NCBI GenBank assembly: GCA_938027655.1
Contig: CALJAP010000146.1
Span: forward strand, 1 to 34,160
Direction: 5' to 3'
Length of the DNA: 34,160 bases
DNA from: an uncultured bacterium
GTDB taxonomy: Bacteria > Armatimonadota > HRBIN16
In this document: positions 9,201 through 17,311 of the stretch, one piece after another
Numbering within the stretch: position 1 is the first letter of the stretch
Layout of the letters: each line of letters begins with the position of its first letter
Program-made: the position numbers and the translations under genes
The notes under the pieces: model-generated
What the model saw: only the letters and a program-made list of their open reading frames with translations
The model's database searches: none
Told to the model about the DNA's origin: nothing

Positions 9201-9779
9201 GTGCACAGGGAATACGTCCAGAATGCCCCCGCGTCGGCTGAACTGTCCTCGCTGCGCCACCATCTCCTCGCGCTCATAGCCCAGCTGTACCAGTCGGCGC
9301 AGCAACTCCTCCATGTGTACCATATCGCCCTTGCGCACGGTAAAGGTGGCTTCACGCAGGGCGTCGGGCGGCAAGGTGGGTTCCAGCAGGCTCTGCGGGG
9401 TGGCAACCAACACCTTTGCCTGTCCGGTTAGCGCTCTCCATAGCGACTCGATGCGGCTACCGATAAGGTGCAGGTCGGGCGGAGTGTCCTCAAACAGCTC
9501 GCCCAGCATGGAAGGCAGTATCACCACCTGTTCTTCACGCACGCCCAGTGCGGCGAGGTCCAGAGCAAGCGTCTCTGCCCGCTGCACGTCCGCCACCAGC
9601 ACGCACAGCAGGGGGCTATCCTCCCGGAGCGAGGTGGCAATGAGCAGGGGTAACAGATTACCCGACACATCGGTGAACTCGGTGCGGTGAGAGTGAGGCG
9701 AGAGCAGATGAGCGCAAGCGCGCACGCCCGGTAGCGCACGGAAGGGTTCCAGCAGCTCCTGTAGGCGAGGAACGTCCAT
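6240..9779 (-). CDS. mfd: Transcription-repair coupling factor Mfd
   Basis: A 1179-residue protein, slightly longer than E. coli Mfd. The order of parts fits the family: a UvrB-like N-terminal region, the RNA-polymerase-interacting domain around [14 protein letters not shown], then a RecG-like SF2 translocase. The Walker A is G-D-V-G-F-G-K-T-E (about residue 665), the Walker [10 protein letters not shown] (about 765), followed by [11 protein letters not shown] and the motif [16 protein letters not shown]-terminal domain ends the protein. It removes stalled RNA polymerase and recruits UvrA for strand-specific repair. No Shine-Dalgarno site precedes the ATG, and an extended -10 lies only 11 bases upstream, so the mRNA may be nearly leaderless. 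Confidence 0.97.
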   Translation of the reverse strand: MDVPRLQELLEPFRALPGVRACAHLLSPHSHRTEFTDVSGNLLPLLIATSLREDSPLLCVLVADVQRAETLALDLAALGVREEQVVILPSMLGELFEDTPPDLHLIGSRIESLWRALTGQAKVLVATPQSLLEPTLPPDALREATFTVRKGDMVHMEELLRRLVQLGYEREEMVAQRGQFSRRGGILDVFPVHADEPVRMEFFGDEIDRLQPFDPDSQRATGHLNECTITPAREVLWDSADVEGATGAIRQLLEGTLAQLIAEGNERALEHLRQRIEDDLLRLQNRVAFERLEHYIALLHRGVNALQYLPSDCLLILDEPLHQQTVYAQSSRDALDVLSHRVKRGEMLALEKLWQALPLAVPQPDGFPALIEHILHARQWTAFSSIPTPREVLPKVREEELSARALPGYRGQLPALMGTLRNWLQSRCVVVVATEQPHRVREILEEHELFPTDTPTDGERGALMIAHARLSSGFLWERARLVVLTDAELFGASRVRILRRHVHEGIPLSSILDLRPGDYVVHIHHGIGIYRGIVQREVLGVRRDYLLIQYAPPDTLLVPTDQIDRLQKYIGSEENPPEVHRLGGSEWVLTKRRAKAKARKMAEELIRLYAAREAAERPPYSPDTPWQQEMESAFPYEETPDQRRAILEVKRDMEGSRKPMDRLICGDVGFGKTEVAIRAAFKAVMEGKQVAVMCPTTVLAAQHYNTFRERFAAYPIRVELLNRFRSPKEQKEVVEGLRVGAVDVVIGTHRLLSKDVQFHNLGLLVVDEEQRFGVAQKEHIKRLRTQVDVLTLTATPIPRTLHIALGGLRAMSVINDPPFGRLPIRTIVRPYDDDVVREAILRELERGGQVYYVHNRVQSIYHVAQHVQQLVPFARVRVAHGQMPDDELEEVMLGFYHHDFDVLVCTTIIENGLDVPNANTLIVERAHRLGLAQLYQLRGRVGRSDRQAYAYFFYRNDTRLDDRAQQRLNALREFAQLGAGLKLAMRDLEIRGAGNLLGAEQHGAMISVGFELYAEMLAEAIRELRGQPEETFFLPPVDVPVHVYIPPGYIADESQRIFFYKKMAAVRKMADVDEIERELRDRFGPLPEVVQNALWLLRLRLQAARMGIAEVKADKQWANIRFQSHARLTPQAVRALTHVYRQHQFTGEGVRLSLAGSTSPLAALSEMFDLLENALRQKV

Positions 9780-9790
9780 TGTCGGTAGAG

Positions 9791-9799
9791 ATTATACCA
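9791..9799 (-). promoter_or_regulatory. Extended -10 promoter of mfd
   Basis: On the minus strand the bases read TGGTATAAT, a perfect TGn-TATAAT. It ends 11 bases before the mfd ATG, so transcription would begin within a few bases of the start codon. No ribosome site is present, consistent with a leaderless or near-leaderless message. Confidence 0.5.
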
Positions 9800-9816
9800 G
9801 ATTTGGGGAGCACTGG

Positions 9817-9824
9817 TGTATAAT
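9817..9824 (+). promoter_or_regulatory. Putative -10 element for the Uma2 gene
   Basis: TGTATAAT on the plus strand, about 85 bases upstream of the GTG start at 9909 and divergent from the mfd promoter about 20 bases away. No good -35 is visible. TGTATAAT recurs at 24056 on the plus strand. Confidence 0.4.
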
Positions 9825-9908
9825 GAGAGCGGAATCTCACACGGGCAGAAGAATCGGTCTGTCCGCTTTCCTAGAGAGAGTGGGATGTAGCACGAGGAGG
9901 TGATTCCT

Positions 9909-10508
9909 GTGGCATTACCCCAAACGTTGCAGCCACAGCAAGCAGAGAAGAAGCGCATTACCTGGGAGGAGTATTTGCAGTTGCCCCCCAGCATGGAGCG
10001 CATGGAGATCGAGGACGGGGAGATGGTCTTGTTGGCTGGCGCTTCGGCAAAAAATCAGAGAGTTCTAACGAACCTGCTGCTTTTACTGGGCAATGACCCT
10101 CAAATGAAAGCCGCTGGAGCGATATTGCCCGCGCCGTTCGATGTGGTTGTCACCCAAGACCCCTTGCGTGTGCGCCAGCCTGATGTGGTATACGTGCGAT
10201 ACGAGAAGGTAGGTGGTTCTGTTGAATCGCTGGATGCACTCGCTCGCCTAGAGGTTGCTCCCGACCTGGTGGTAGAAATCCTCTCCCCGAATGATACGAT
10301 AGAGAACCTGAACGCCAAGCTGGAGGATTACCACACGCTGGGCGTGTCGGAAGTGTGGCTGGTGGACCTGGTGCCGAACCATGTGTTTGTGCTGTTGCGC
10401 GAGGAGGAAGGCTGGAAATGGCAGGAGCCGGTAAAAGGTGAGCAACCTCTCCCCACCCGTCAGCTGGCGCACCGGCAGATAGTGCCCAAGGCGATTTTTG
10501 AGGGGTAA
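9909..10508 (+). CDS. Uma2 family endonuclease-like protein
   Basis: A 199-residue Uma2 (DUF820) protein with the PD-(D/E)XK-like core: an early T-W-E-E-Y-L-Q-L segment, then V-R-Q-P-D-V-V-Y-V, then A-P-D-L-V-V-E-I-L-S-P-N-D, then K-L-E-D-Y-H-T-L-G-V-S-E-V-W-L-V-D. The acidic D...E-x-hydrophobic pattern is kept. These proteins are abundant in cyanobacteria, Chloroflexota and Armatimonadota; they are predicted nucleases, but their biological role is unknown. The GTG at 9909 is chosen over the GTG at 9900 because AGGAGG occupies 9895-9900, giving 8-base spacing for the former and none for the latter. A relic of another Uma2 gene lies at 26653-26850. Confidence 0.85.
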   Translation: MALPQTLQPQQAEKKRITWEEYLQLPPSMERMEIEDGEMVLLAGASAKNQRVLTNLLLLLGNDPQMKAAGAILPAPFDVVVTQDPLRVRQPDVVYVRYEKVGGSVESLDALARLEVAPDLVVEILSPNDTIENLNAKLEDYHTLGVSEVWLVDLVPNHVFVLLREEEGWKWQEPVKGEQPLPTRQLAHRQIVPKAIFEG

Positions 10509-10540
10509 CAACTCTTTTCCTCAACTTCCTCTGGCTGGAG

Positions 10541-10546
10541 TATAAT
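10541..10546 (+). promoter_or_regulatory. Putative -10 element for rtcB
   Basis: TATAAT lies 23 bases before the rtcB ATG. The leader would be short but would still include the GGGGAGG ribosome site (10555-10561). No clear -35 is seen. Confidence 0.45.
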
Positions 10547-10569
10547 ATGCTATTGGGGAGGTGAGCCGC

Positions 10570-13569
10570 ATGAGCGAGAAATGGGAGGGCAAACTGGAGC
10601 GCATCGACACCTACCGCTGGCGCATCCCGAAAGACTATAAGAAAGGCATGCGCGTGGATGGCATTATCTACGCCAGCGCGCAGCTGATAGAGCATATCGT
10701 GCAGGACCAGTCTCCCGATCAGGTGGCGAACGTAGCCACTCTGCCCGGCATCCAGAGCTACTCCATCGCCATGCCCGACATCCACTGGGGTTATGGCTTC
10801 CCTATCGGTGGAGTGGCAGCGATGGACATCAAAGAGGGTGTCGTGTCACCTGGAGGCGTTGGTTTTGACATTAACTGCCTAACGGCGGACGCCAAAGTGC
10901 TATGTGAGCACGGCTATACGCTGACGCTCGGCGATCTGCAACATCAGTGGGACCAGGAGGCAGTTGTTTGTCAAAGCGCCGAAGAGCGGCGCACGGAGTC
11001 GGCGCCCATTGGCGCATACATCAAAGCACGCGCTGATAATCCGGTGTATGAACTGCGCACTCTGGCAGGCGATACCGTGCAGGCAAGCGCCGAACATCCG
11101 TTCCTGACACCACAGGGCATGAGGCGTTTGGAAGAGTTGCAGCCGGGCGACCAGATAGCCGTGTATCCCTTTGAAGGTGTACCTTATGAACCGCCGAGCG
11201 ATGAGGTCATTGTAGACGAGGGAGATATCGCTCGCCTCTTGAATGAGCTCGGTGACCCACATGCTGGAAATCGGATGGGGCAGGTGATGCGTCAACTGCG
11301 TCGCCTTAATCTGTTGCCGTTACGCTACAGTTCGTCGGCGTTACCTTACCTCGTCAAGCTGGTAGGCTATGTGATGGGTAACGGCACGCTCTACTTCCAA
11401 AGCAATTCAGGCAAAAGTGTCTGTTGGTTCTATGGTGAGGCAGAGGATTTAGAGGACATTCGCCGCGACCTGCAACGAATCGGTTTCACGCCGTCGCAGG
11501 TCTATCGTCGTGTTCGCCATCATACCATCGTCAAACCCCACCAGGAGGTACGCTTCAAGTATGAAGAGTGCTCGTTCAAGGTGGTGGGCAGTAGTTTTGC
11601 GCTACTCATGATGGCATTGGGGGTGCCGGTAGGTAAAAAAGCTACGCAAGCGTACGATGTACCCTGCTGGCTGCAGCGTGCACCGTTATGGCAAAAGCGG
11701 CTGTTTCTCGCTGCACTGTTCGGCGCGGAGATGAATGCACCTGCCGCGTTGCCCGTTCACCAGCACCACTTCCACTATCCTACGCTGTCGATGAGCAAGC
11801 GTCCAGAGCAGGCAGAGAGCGGAAGACGGTTCTTGCTTCAGGTTGCCAACATGCTACAGCAATTCGGCGTAGAGGTGCATCCTCCACGCGAGGAGACCGA
11901 ACCGGTGAACCCGCAAGGCGACCTGTCTGTTCGATTCAAACTGATGGTGCGCAACACTCCAGAAAACCTGCTGAGACTGTGGGCACGGGTTGGGTTTGAG
12001 TACAGCCGTTCACGCCGTGCACTGGCAAACGTTGCTGTCCAGTACCTGAAGCACAAAACGCGGATGTTGCAAATGCGCCAGCAGGCATCACTTCTGGCGC
12101 GTCAGATGCATCAGGAGGGCAAATCGCCTGGTGAGACCGCCGACGCTTTGAAATCCCACGGCGTGAGCCACCGATTTGTCGAACGCAGTATCTACGCGAA
12201 CGCTGAGCGCGTGCCGCGAGTGTCCAAAGACTTCCCCACCTTCCCGGAGTATTTGCAGGTAGCTACAGCGGGTATCGAAGGAAGCGGTATGGTGTGGGAG
12301 CGTGTCGCCAGTATCACCCCGGTGAGCGGGGTGGAGGAGGTATATGACCTGACTGTGCTGCACCCCGACCATAATTTCATCGCAAACGGGTTCGTTGTGT
12401 CCAACTGTGGGGTTCGAATGCTGCGTACCGACCTCACCATCGAAGAGGTGCAGCCGCGCATCAAGGAGCTGGTAGACCAGATTTTCCGTGACGTGCCTGC
12501 GGGACTGAAAGGCGAGGGGTTGATTAAGGTCAACCCACAGGAGCTGCGCGAGGTGATGCGCAAAGGAGCCATATGGATGGTTGAGCACGGCTACGGTTGG
12601 GAGGAGGATGTGGAGCGTAGCGAGCAAAGTACCACCCTCACCGGACTGCTTCCGCCGGAGCCGTCCAATATTTCCAACCGCGCCATCGAGCGGGGCAAGA
12701 CGCAGCTGGGCACGTTGGGCGGCGGTAACCACTTCCTCGAGGTGCAGGTGGTAGACGAGATATACGATGCCAAGGTTGCCGAAGCCTTTGGTATCACGCA
12801 GGTAGGACAGATTACGGTGATGATACACACCGGCTCGCGCGGGTTCGGACACCAGACCTGCGACGACTACCTGGACGTCATGCAGAGAGCGCAGAAGAAG
12901 TACGGAATCGAGCTGCCCGACCGCCAGCTTGCCTGTGCGCCCATCACCTCCCAGGAGGGCGAGGACTACCTGACGGCAATGGCGTGCGCAGCAAACTTCG
13001 CGTGGGCAAACCGCCAGGCGATTGCACACTGGGTACGGCAGGCGTTCGCGAAGGTGTTCGGCAGTAAGCCGCAGCAGCTGGGGATGCACCAGATATATGA
13101 TGTCGCGCACAATATCGCCAAGATCGAGGAGCATGAGATAAACGGCAAAGTCAAGTCGGTCTGCGTGCACCGCAAAGGAGCCACTCGTGCTTTCGGTCCC
13201 GGACATCCCGCCGTGCCGGAGGTGTATCGCCACGTGGGACAGCCTGTGTTGATTCCGGGCGACATGGGGCGCTACTCGTTTATTCTAGTGGGCACGGTGA
13301 CAGCGATGCGCGAGACCTTCGGCTCCACCTGCCACGGTGCGGGGCGTATGATGAGCCGACACGGCGCCATGCGTGAGGCGCAGGGACGCAATATCGCACA
13401 GGAGCTGGCGGAAAAAGGCATCTACGTACGCGCCCAGAACAAAGGTACCTTGGCAGAGGAAGCCTCATACGCCTACAAGGATGTGGCGAACGTGGTGGAT
13501 GTGTGCGAGGGCGTGGGCATCTCGCGCAAAGTGGCTCGCATGCGCCCGATCGGTGTGGTGAAGGGGTAA
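10570..13569 (+). CDS. rtcB: RtcB RNA ligase precursor containing an intein
   Basis: The 999-residue precursor comprises a 102-residue N-extein, a 510-residue intein and a 387-residue C-extein. Spliced RtcB would be 489 residues, a normal length. RtcB is the GTP- and Mn-dependent ligase that joins 2',3'-cyclic-phosphate or 3'-phosphate RNA ends to 5'-OH ends, acting in tRNA splicing or RNA repair. Motifs include S-P-G-G-V-G-F-D-I-N before and C-G-V-R after the intein, G-G-G-N-H-F-L-E, H-T-G-S-R-G-F-G-H, H-R-K-G-A-T-R-A, and C-H-G-A-G-R, whose His lies 77 residues from the end, as does the guanylylated His404 of Pyrococcus RtcB. The ATG at 10570 is preferred over the GTG at 10561, which overlaps the GGGGAGG ribosome site. 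No Archease gene is visible nearby. Confidence 0.96.
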   Translation: MSEKWEGKLERIDTYRWRIPKDYKKGMRVDGIIYASAQLIEHIVQDQSPDQVANVATLPGIQSYSIAMPDIHWGYGFPIGGVAAMDIKEGVVSPGGVGFDINCLTADAKVLCEHGYTLTLGDLQHQWDQEAVVCQSAEERRTESAPIGAYIKARADNPVYELRTLAGDTVQASAEHPFLTPQGMRRLEELQPGDQIAVYPFEGVPYEPPSDEVIVDEGDIARLLNELGDPHAGNRMGQVMRQLRRLNLLPLRYSSSALPYLVKLVGYVMGNGTLYFQSNSGKSVCWFYGEAEDLEDIRRDLQRIGFTPSQVYRRVRHHTIVKPHQEVRFKYEECSFKVVGSSFALLMMALGVPVGKKATQAYDVPCWLQRAPLWQKRLFLAALFGAEMNAPAALPVHQHHFHYPTLSMSKRPEQAESGRRFLLQVANMLQQFGVEVHPPREETEPVNPQGDLSVRFKLMVRNTPENLLRLWARVGFEYSRSRRALANVAVQYLKHKTRMLQMRQQASLLARQMHQEGKSPGETADALKSHGVSHRFVERSIYANAERVPRVSKDFPTFPEYLQVATAGIEGSGMVWERVASITPVSGVEEVYDLTVLHPDHNFIANGFVVSNCGVRMLRTDLTIEEVQPRIKELVDQIFRDVPAGLKGEGLIKVNPQELREVMRKGAIWMVEHGYGWEEDVERSEQSTTLTGLLPPEPSNISNRAIERGKTQLGTLGGGNHFLEVQVVDEIYDAKVAEAFGITQVGQITVMIHTGSRGFGHQTCDDYLDVMQRAQKKYGIELPDRQLACAPITSQEGEDYLTAMACAANFAWANRQAIAHWVRQAFAKVFGSKPQQLGMHQIYDVAHNIAKIEEHEINGKVKSVCVHRKGATRAFGPGHPAVPEVYRHVGQPVLIPGDMGRYSFILVGTVTAMRETFGSTCHGAGRMMSRHGAMREAQGRNIAQELAEKGIYVRAQNKGTLAEEASYAYKDVANVVDVCEGVGISRKVARMRPIGVVKG
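10876..12405 (+). other. Intein with degenerate LAGLIDADG domain inside RtcB
   Basis: The insert splits D-I-N / C-G-V-R exactly before the RtcB cysteine that binds catalytic metal. It begins with Cys1 (C-L-T-A-D-A-K-V, block A), has a block-B-like segment ending S-A-E-H-P-F-L, and ends F-I-A-N-G-F-V-V-S-N before Cys+1. The penultimate residue is Ser instead of the usual His. A LAGLIDADG pair is visible: L-V-G-Y-V-M-G-N-G, in which the usual catalytic Asp is Asn, and L-A-A-L-F-G-A-E-M, with Glu in the acidic position. Splicing residues look usable; DNA cleavage may be weakened or lost. Archaeal RtcB inteins are known, and in my recollection the Pyrococcus one uses this same site. Confidence 0.92.
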
Positions 13570-13575
13570 GCGAGA

Positions 13576-13607
13576 ACCCTCTCTCCGGAGGCTACTGGAG
13601 AGAGGGT
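13576..13607. terminator. Stem-loop between convergent rtcB and ADP-ribosylglycohydrolase genes
   Basis: ACCCTCTCTCC (13576-13586) pairs perfectly with GGAGAGAGGGT (13597-13607) over a 10-base loop. It lies between two converging stop codons, so it could serve both directions. There is no T tract on either side, so rho-independent action is uncertain. The arm resembles the C-rich hairpins of the dispersed repeats elsewhere in the window. Confidence 0.5.
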
Positions 13608-13620
13608 AGTGAGTTAAAGA

Positions 13621-15096
13621 CTACTTCTCGCAAATACACGCCTCTATCCGTGCATGACATCTCGGACAGGTGGGCACGTTCTGTCCGGCGGGATAGCCTT
13701 TCGCCTCGCCCGGTCCCAGCATGGCGAATGCTGCGTTCAACAGGCTACCGTCCAGCGTGGCGCTGACATCGAGCGTGTTGCGGTCGGCTACCTCGTCGGC
13801 ATACAGCATGAAGCGGTGCTGCCCCAGTTTCTCGCCCAGAGGTTGCACTTTCCAGCCCGATGGCACGCGGATGGTCACGTTGGCGGGCACAGGTGTATCC
13901 TCCTTCTTGACCGACACCCCGATGACTTTCTCGATACCCGGGCGCAGCACCGGCTCGCCGTTGTAGTGCAGGGCAATGTCATAGCCCTTCGTGTGGACAA
14001 TAGAAGACTGTGGGTCGCGACTGAGCGCAAGCTGTGCCCGCTCGTTACGGAACAGCAGGGAGAGCAGGTTGTTAGGCAGGCGGGTAACGTTGCTCAGTTC
14101 CGCGCTATCCGAGCGAGCTTCCAGCATCTTCTTGCCCACTTCCACCGTGCGTTCGGTCAGCTCGGCAACCGTTTTGGGGGCGTCGATGCCTCGCGTGTAG
14201 GGGTGCAACACAATGGCGTCACCGATGGGCTGAAACCATTCCTCTGGTATACCCTTTGTGCCGCCCAGGATACCCAGCAAGGAGCCGAGTGTCGCGCCGG
14301 TGCAGTCGGTATCGTAACCGCAGTTAACCGCAGTGCACAGCTTGTCGCCGTAGTCTTTGCCGTACAGCCATCCGAGCACGGTAAAGCCATGATTTTGTAC
14401 CGCGTGGCAGGGCTGGTTGTGCCCGAAGTTGAACAGGATGCGTTCGCGTGCTTCCTGCCAGGGCACGCCGTTGTCATAACACCACACCACCTCGCGAATC
14501 ACGCGCGAGATGCGAGACCACACGGGTATCATGGACAAACCGATGCGGATGAGCGTATGTGGGTCAGAGAGCACGAACGCTGCGCTCTCCACCGCCGCCC
14601 AGAACATCTCGCCGTAGGTGCCTTCGCCGCCCGCGTGGTCCATCGCCGAGTCCATCCACGCCAGCGATGCCGCCAGCTGCGGGTCGCCCGGGGCCACGCA
14701 CGCCCAGATTTCACTGCGTATCGGCGAGCCCATCTCGTCGATATAGTAGTTCTCAAAGCAGCCCGAAATCGGCGGGCGCAGACCACGCGAGATGTTGCGC
14801 ATACAGAAGCCGTACTCGTTCCAGGGGTAGGAAGCGAGGTGCTTGCTCCAGTAGTCCACGAAGTCGCTCAGGGTCGGATGCACCCCTCGTTCGCGCAGCA
14901 TCTCCAGCCAGACAAGCTGGAAGTCCAGGTCGTCATTCGCAGACGCCTTCTCTGGCACAGGGTCGTAGAAGGTCAGGGAGTGCAGTTGTTTCTGACCCTC
15001 GTAAGGCGCGCCCAGCGTCCCCCCAATGTTCTTGCCCATCCAGCAGGCGTATACTTTGTCGCGGTACTCCTCTAGCGAGAGGGTAATCGGCTTCAT
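13621..15096 (-). CDS. ADP-ribosylglycohydrolase-fold protein with C-terminal extension
   Basis: A 491-residue protein. Roughly the first 330 residues match the ADP-ribosylglycohydrolase (DraG/ARH) all-helical fold: K-V-Y-A-C-W-M-G-K-N-I-G-G-T-L-G at the start, N-D-D-L-D-F-Q in place of the usual acidic metal-binding motif, and V-N-C-G-Y-D-T-D-C-T-G-A-T-L-G-S, the second metal-ligand motif. Members remove ADP-ribose from proteins or small molecules; the substrate here is unknown. The remaining 160 residues look like a beta-rich domain and end in C-P-R-C-x(6)-C-I-C, a possible small zinc site. The ATG at 15096 has AAGGAGG about 9 bases upstream. It is convergent with rtcB and no clear partner is adjacent. 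Confidence 0.85.
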   Translation of the reverse strand: MKPITLSLEEYRDKVYACWMGKNIGGTLGAPYEGQKQLHSLTFYDPVPEKASANDDLDFQLVWLEMLRERGVHPTLSDFVDYWSKHLASYPWNEYGFCMRNISRGLRPPISGCFENYYIDEMGSPIRSEIWACVAPGDPQLAASLAWMDSAMDHAGGEGTYGEMFWAAVESAAFVLSDPHTLIRIGLSMIPVWSRISRVIREVVWCYDNGVPWQEARERILFNFGHNQPCHAVQNHGFTVLGWLYGKDYGDKLCTAVNCGYDTDCTGATLGSLLGILGGTKGIPEEWFQPIGDAIVLHPYTRGIDAPKTVAELTERTVEVGKKMLEARSDSAELSNVTRLPNNLLSLLFRNERAQLALSRDPQSSIVHTKGYDIALHYNGEPVLRPGIEKVIGVSVKKEDTPVPANVTIRVPSGWKVQPLGEKLGQHRFMLYADEVADRNTLDVSATLDGSLLNAAFAMLGPGEAKGYPAGQNVPTCPRCHARIEACICEK

Positions 15097-15257
15097 CTAT
15101 CGCTAACCTCCTTGAGTATGTACTTCGCAACATAAGTTCGTGCCCTCGTGAAATCTCCCTCCAGACGAAGGCAGCGCACGACCGATTTCTGAAAAAACAG
15201 CTGTAGCGGTGGTGTACAATATAAGCAAGCCTGTTGTGTCAAATAAGGAGGTATCAG

Positions 15258-15662
15258 GTGTTATCGGAAGAAACCATTCGTGCCTTCCTGAACGCGCACT
15301 CGCTGGCAGTGTTCGGCGTGTCGCGCGACCCGGAGAAGTACGGCTACAAGGTGTATAAAACGCTGAAGGAGAAGGGGCTGCGGGTATTCGCCATCAACCC
15401 GCGTGCGGACGATGTAGACGGCGATTCGGTATATCCTAACCTGCAGGCGCTACCCGAGACGCCGGAGGCGATTGTGACCGTCGTTCCGCCCGAGGTGACG
15501 AAAAAGGTGGTGGCGGATGCGCTGGCAGCGGGTATCCGCAAAATCTGGATGCAGCCCGGCTCCGAGCATGAGGAAGCCGTCCGGCAAGCGCAGGAAGCAG
15601 GCGCAACGGTCGTGCACGGCGGGCCATGCATCATGGTGACCGCGAAGACGTATCTGCGCTAG
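15258..15662 (+). CDS. CoA-binding domain protein (YccU-like)
   Basis: A 134-residue single-domain protein with a Rossmann-type CoA-binding fold: S-L-A-V-F-G-V-S-R-D-P-E-K-Y-G-Y-K-V, then F-A-I-N-P-R, then A-I-V-T-V-V-P-P-E-V-T, then K-I-W-M-Q-P-G-S-E and a terminal V-H-G-G-P-C-I-M-V. This arrangement is that of stand-alone CoA-binding proteins related to the N-terminal part of acyl-CoA synthetases; no precise reaction is known. The GTG at 15258 is taken as start, with AAGGAGGT 5 bases upstream. A TGTACAAT (15213-15220) could be the -10. Its stop overlaps the stop of the convergent secretin gene by 3 bases within a shared CTAG. Confidence 0.85.
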   Translation: MLSEETIRAFLNAHSLAVFGVSRDPEKYGYKVYKTLKEKGLRVFAINPRADDVDGDSVYPNLQALPETPEAIVTVVPPEVTKKVVADALAAGIRKIWMQPGSEHEEAVRQAQEAGATVVHGGPCIMVTAKTYLR

Positions 15663-17311
15663 GGCGTCTTCGGCAGCATACGCTCTCTTATCCGTTGCTC
15701 CGCCGCCTCATCCTTTAGTCTGCCGCTGTCGGTCAGGATGTGTGGTGTGACGAAGATGAGCAGTTCCGCGTTGATTCGGCTGGTCTTCGTGCCCTGGAAC
15801 AGCGTGCCCAGTACCGGGATGTCGCCTAAGATAGGTATCTTTGTGCGCGTTTTGTACTCCTGCTGCTGTGTCAGCCCGCCGATGACGATGGTTTCACCGT
15901 CCTTCACGCGCACGGTGGTCTGAGCGCGGCGGGTAGAAAGCACGGGCATCCCCGTCTCACGGTCCAGCTCGCTGATGTTGCTCACTTCCGGTTCGATGGT
16001 GAGCGTGATTTCGCCGTTGCCTCCTGTCCAGGGGCGCACGGAGAGTTTCACGCCCACATCCACGCCCTGAATGCGCTCCTGCTTGCCGCCGTAGGAGGTG
16101 ACTTCCACCTTGATGAACTTCGTCTGCCCGATGAAGATGTCGGCGTCTTGTCCGTTCACCGCTGCCATGCGCGGGTTCGCCCGCACACGTGCCTTGCCCT
16201 GCGCCTCCAGCGCGTTCAGTTTCGCTTTGAAATCTTCGGGCAGGGTTCCTACCGTGCGGTAGAGGAAGTCGCCTGTGCCCGAATCAGAAGAGGTGGTAAT
16301 CCAGCTATCCGTGAACGATAGCCCCAGCGAGGCGTTGATGTCCTCGGTAGAGGCAATCTCCACCGCCAGCGCTTCTATCATTATCTGTGGTGGAGGCAGG
16401 TCGATCTTCTGGAAGTCGGCGCGGATTTTGTCCAGCATCTGCGTGGGGGCGGTTACCACCACCGCGTTCTGTGCCTCGTTCACATGCAGGTAGCTGTACA
16501 GGAAGGTAGGTAGCAGCCCCGACGCCACCTGTGCCTTGATAAACTTCATACGGAACGATTCCGTGCCCGACAACCGGTATGGAGCGAGGTCGGTAGGCAC
16601 GCCGTCGCTTACCATGTACACCCCGTTCACTTGCGAAAGGGCCAGCCCGTACGCGCTGGCGATACCGCGTATCATCTCGTCCACGGGCAGGTTGTCCACC
16701 GACATCGATACCTCGCGGTTGCGCACCGAGTCGTCCACCGCGATGTTGACCCCCGTCTTGCGGGCGATTTCCGCCAGCAGCAGGTAGAGCCGTGTCTTCA
16801 CGCTGTGTATCGACAACAAGCCGTTCTCATACTCCACCTGCAGCTGGGCAGACACCTCAGCGCGGGAGGTGTCGTGATTAGCCACCTGCCGTCCTACCAG
16901 TGTGCGTTCACTGCTTACGGTGATGATGACGCTCTGCTGGTCGTTGCTGCGCTCCACGTTCACCCGTGAAGGCTCGAACAGCGCCACCACCATCGACACA
17001 CCGACGCCTTCTACCGCGTCCTGCGGGATGGAAAGCTGAATATAGCTGACCGGAAATTTGCTGACGTCGATGAAGTTCTTGCCGATTTGCGATTTGGCGT
17101 TGGTGAAGCGCAGGGCGATACGGTTGCGCCTTCCCCAAAGCCCCCCTTCCGCCTGCCATTCCAGCACGCCATCGGCGCGGACGGTAATCTGTACGCCGTT
17201 GCTCAGCTGGTCGGCGCGTATCTCGGTGATGTTACAGTACGCAGTGGTTTGCGCCAGAGACGGCAGAGCCAGAATCAGCCCCAGTAAGGTGAAGAGCAAG
17301 GTTTTTCTCAT
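15659..17311 (-). CDS. Secretin-domain protein, third of three
   Basis: A 550-residue exported protein with a signal peptide (residues 1-20, ending S-L-A-Q). An N-terminal beta domain starting Y-C-N-I-T-E-I-R-A-D is followed by an STN/N0-like domain (I-A-R-K-T-G-V-N-I-A-V-D-D to Y-M-V-S-D-G), an N1-like domain, and a secretin domain with R-V-R-A-N-P-R-M, V-K-D-G-E-T-I-V-I-G-G-L and P-I-L-G-D-I-P-V-L-G-T-L-F. Secretins form outer-membrane gates for type IV pili and type II/III secretion. It starts with a 4-base ATGA overlap with the preceding secretin gene, and AAGGAGG lies 13 bases upstream. No PilM/N/O/P or Gsp partner genes are in view, so pilus or secretion role is open. Confidence 0.88.
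   Translation of the reverse strand: MRKTLLFTLLGLILALPSLAQTTAYCNITEIRADQLSNGVQITVRADGVLEWQAEGGLWGRRNRIALRFTNAKSQIGKNFIDVSKFPVSYIQLSIPQDAVEGVGVSMVVALFEPSRVNVERSNDQQSVIITVSSERTLVGRQVANHDTSRAEVSAQLQVEYENGLLSIHSVKTRLYLLLAEIARKTGVNIAVDDSVRNREVSMSVDNLPVDEMIRGIASAYGLALSQVNGVYMVSDGVPTDLAPYRLSGTESFRMKFIKAQVASGLLPTFLYSYLHVNEAQNAVVVTAPTQMLDKIRADFQKIDLPPPQIMIEALAVEIASTEDINASLGLSFTDSWITTSSDSGTGDFLYRTVGTLPEDFKAKLNALEAQGKARVRANPRMAAVNGQDADIFIGQTKFIKVEVTSYGGKQERIQGVDVGVKLSVRPWTGGNGEITLTIEPEVSNISELDRETGMPVLSTRRAQTTVRVKDGETIVIGGLTQQQEYKTRTKIPILGDIPVLGTLFQGTKTSRINAELLIFVTPHILTDSGRLKDEAAEQRIRERMLPKTP

Noticed and set aside
12408-12425. GGTTCGAAT resembling a tRNA T-loop
   Set aside because: It lies in the RtcB C-extein codons right after the intein, and no acceptor or anticodon stems can be formed around it.
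12088-13233. 381-codon minus-strand open frame
   Set aside because: Antisense to the well-supported RtcB C-extein; no recognisable protein features.
13654-15075. 473-codon plus-strand open frame
   Set aside because: It is wholly antisense to the ADP-ribosylglycohydrolase gene; its composition (His/Arg/Val-rich without motifs) is what an antisense frame of a GC-rich gene gives.
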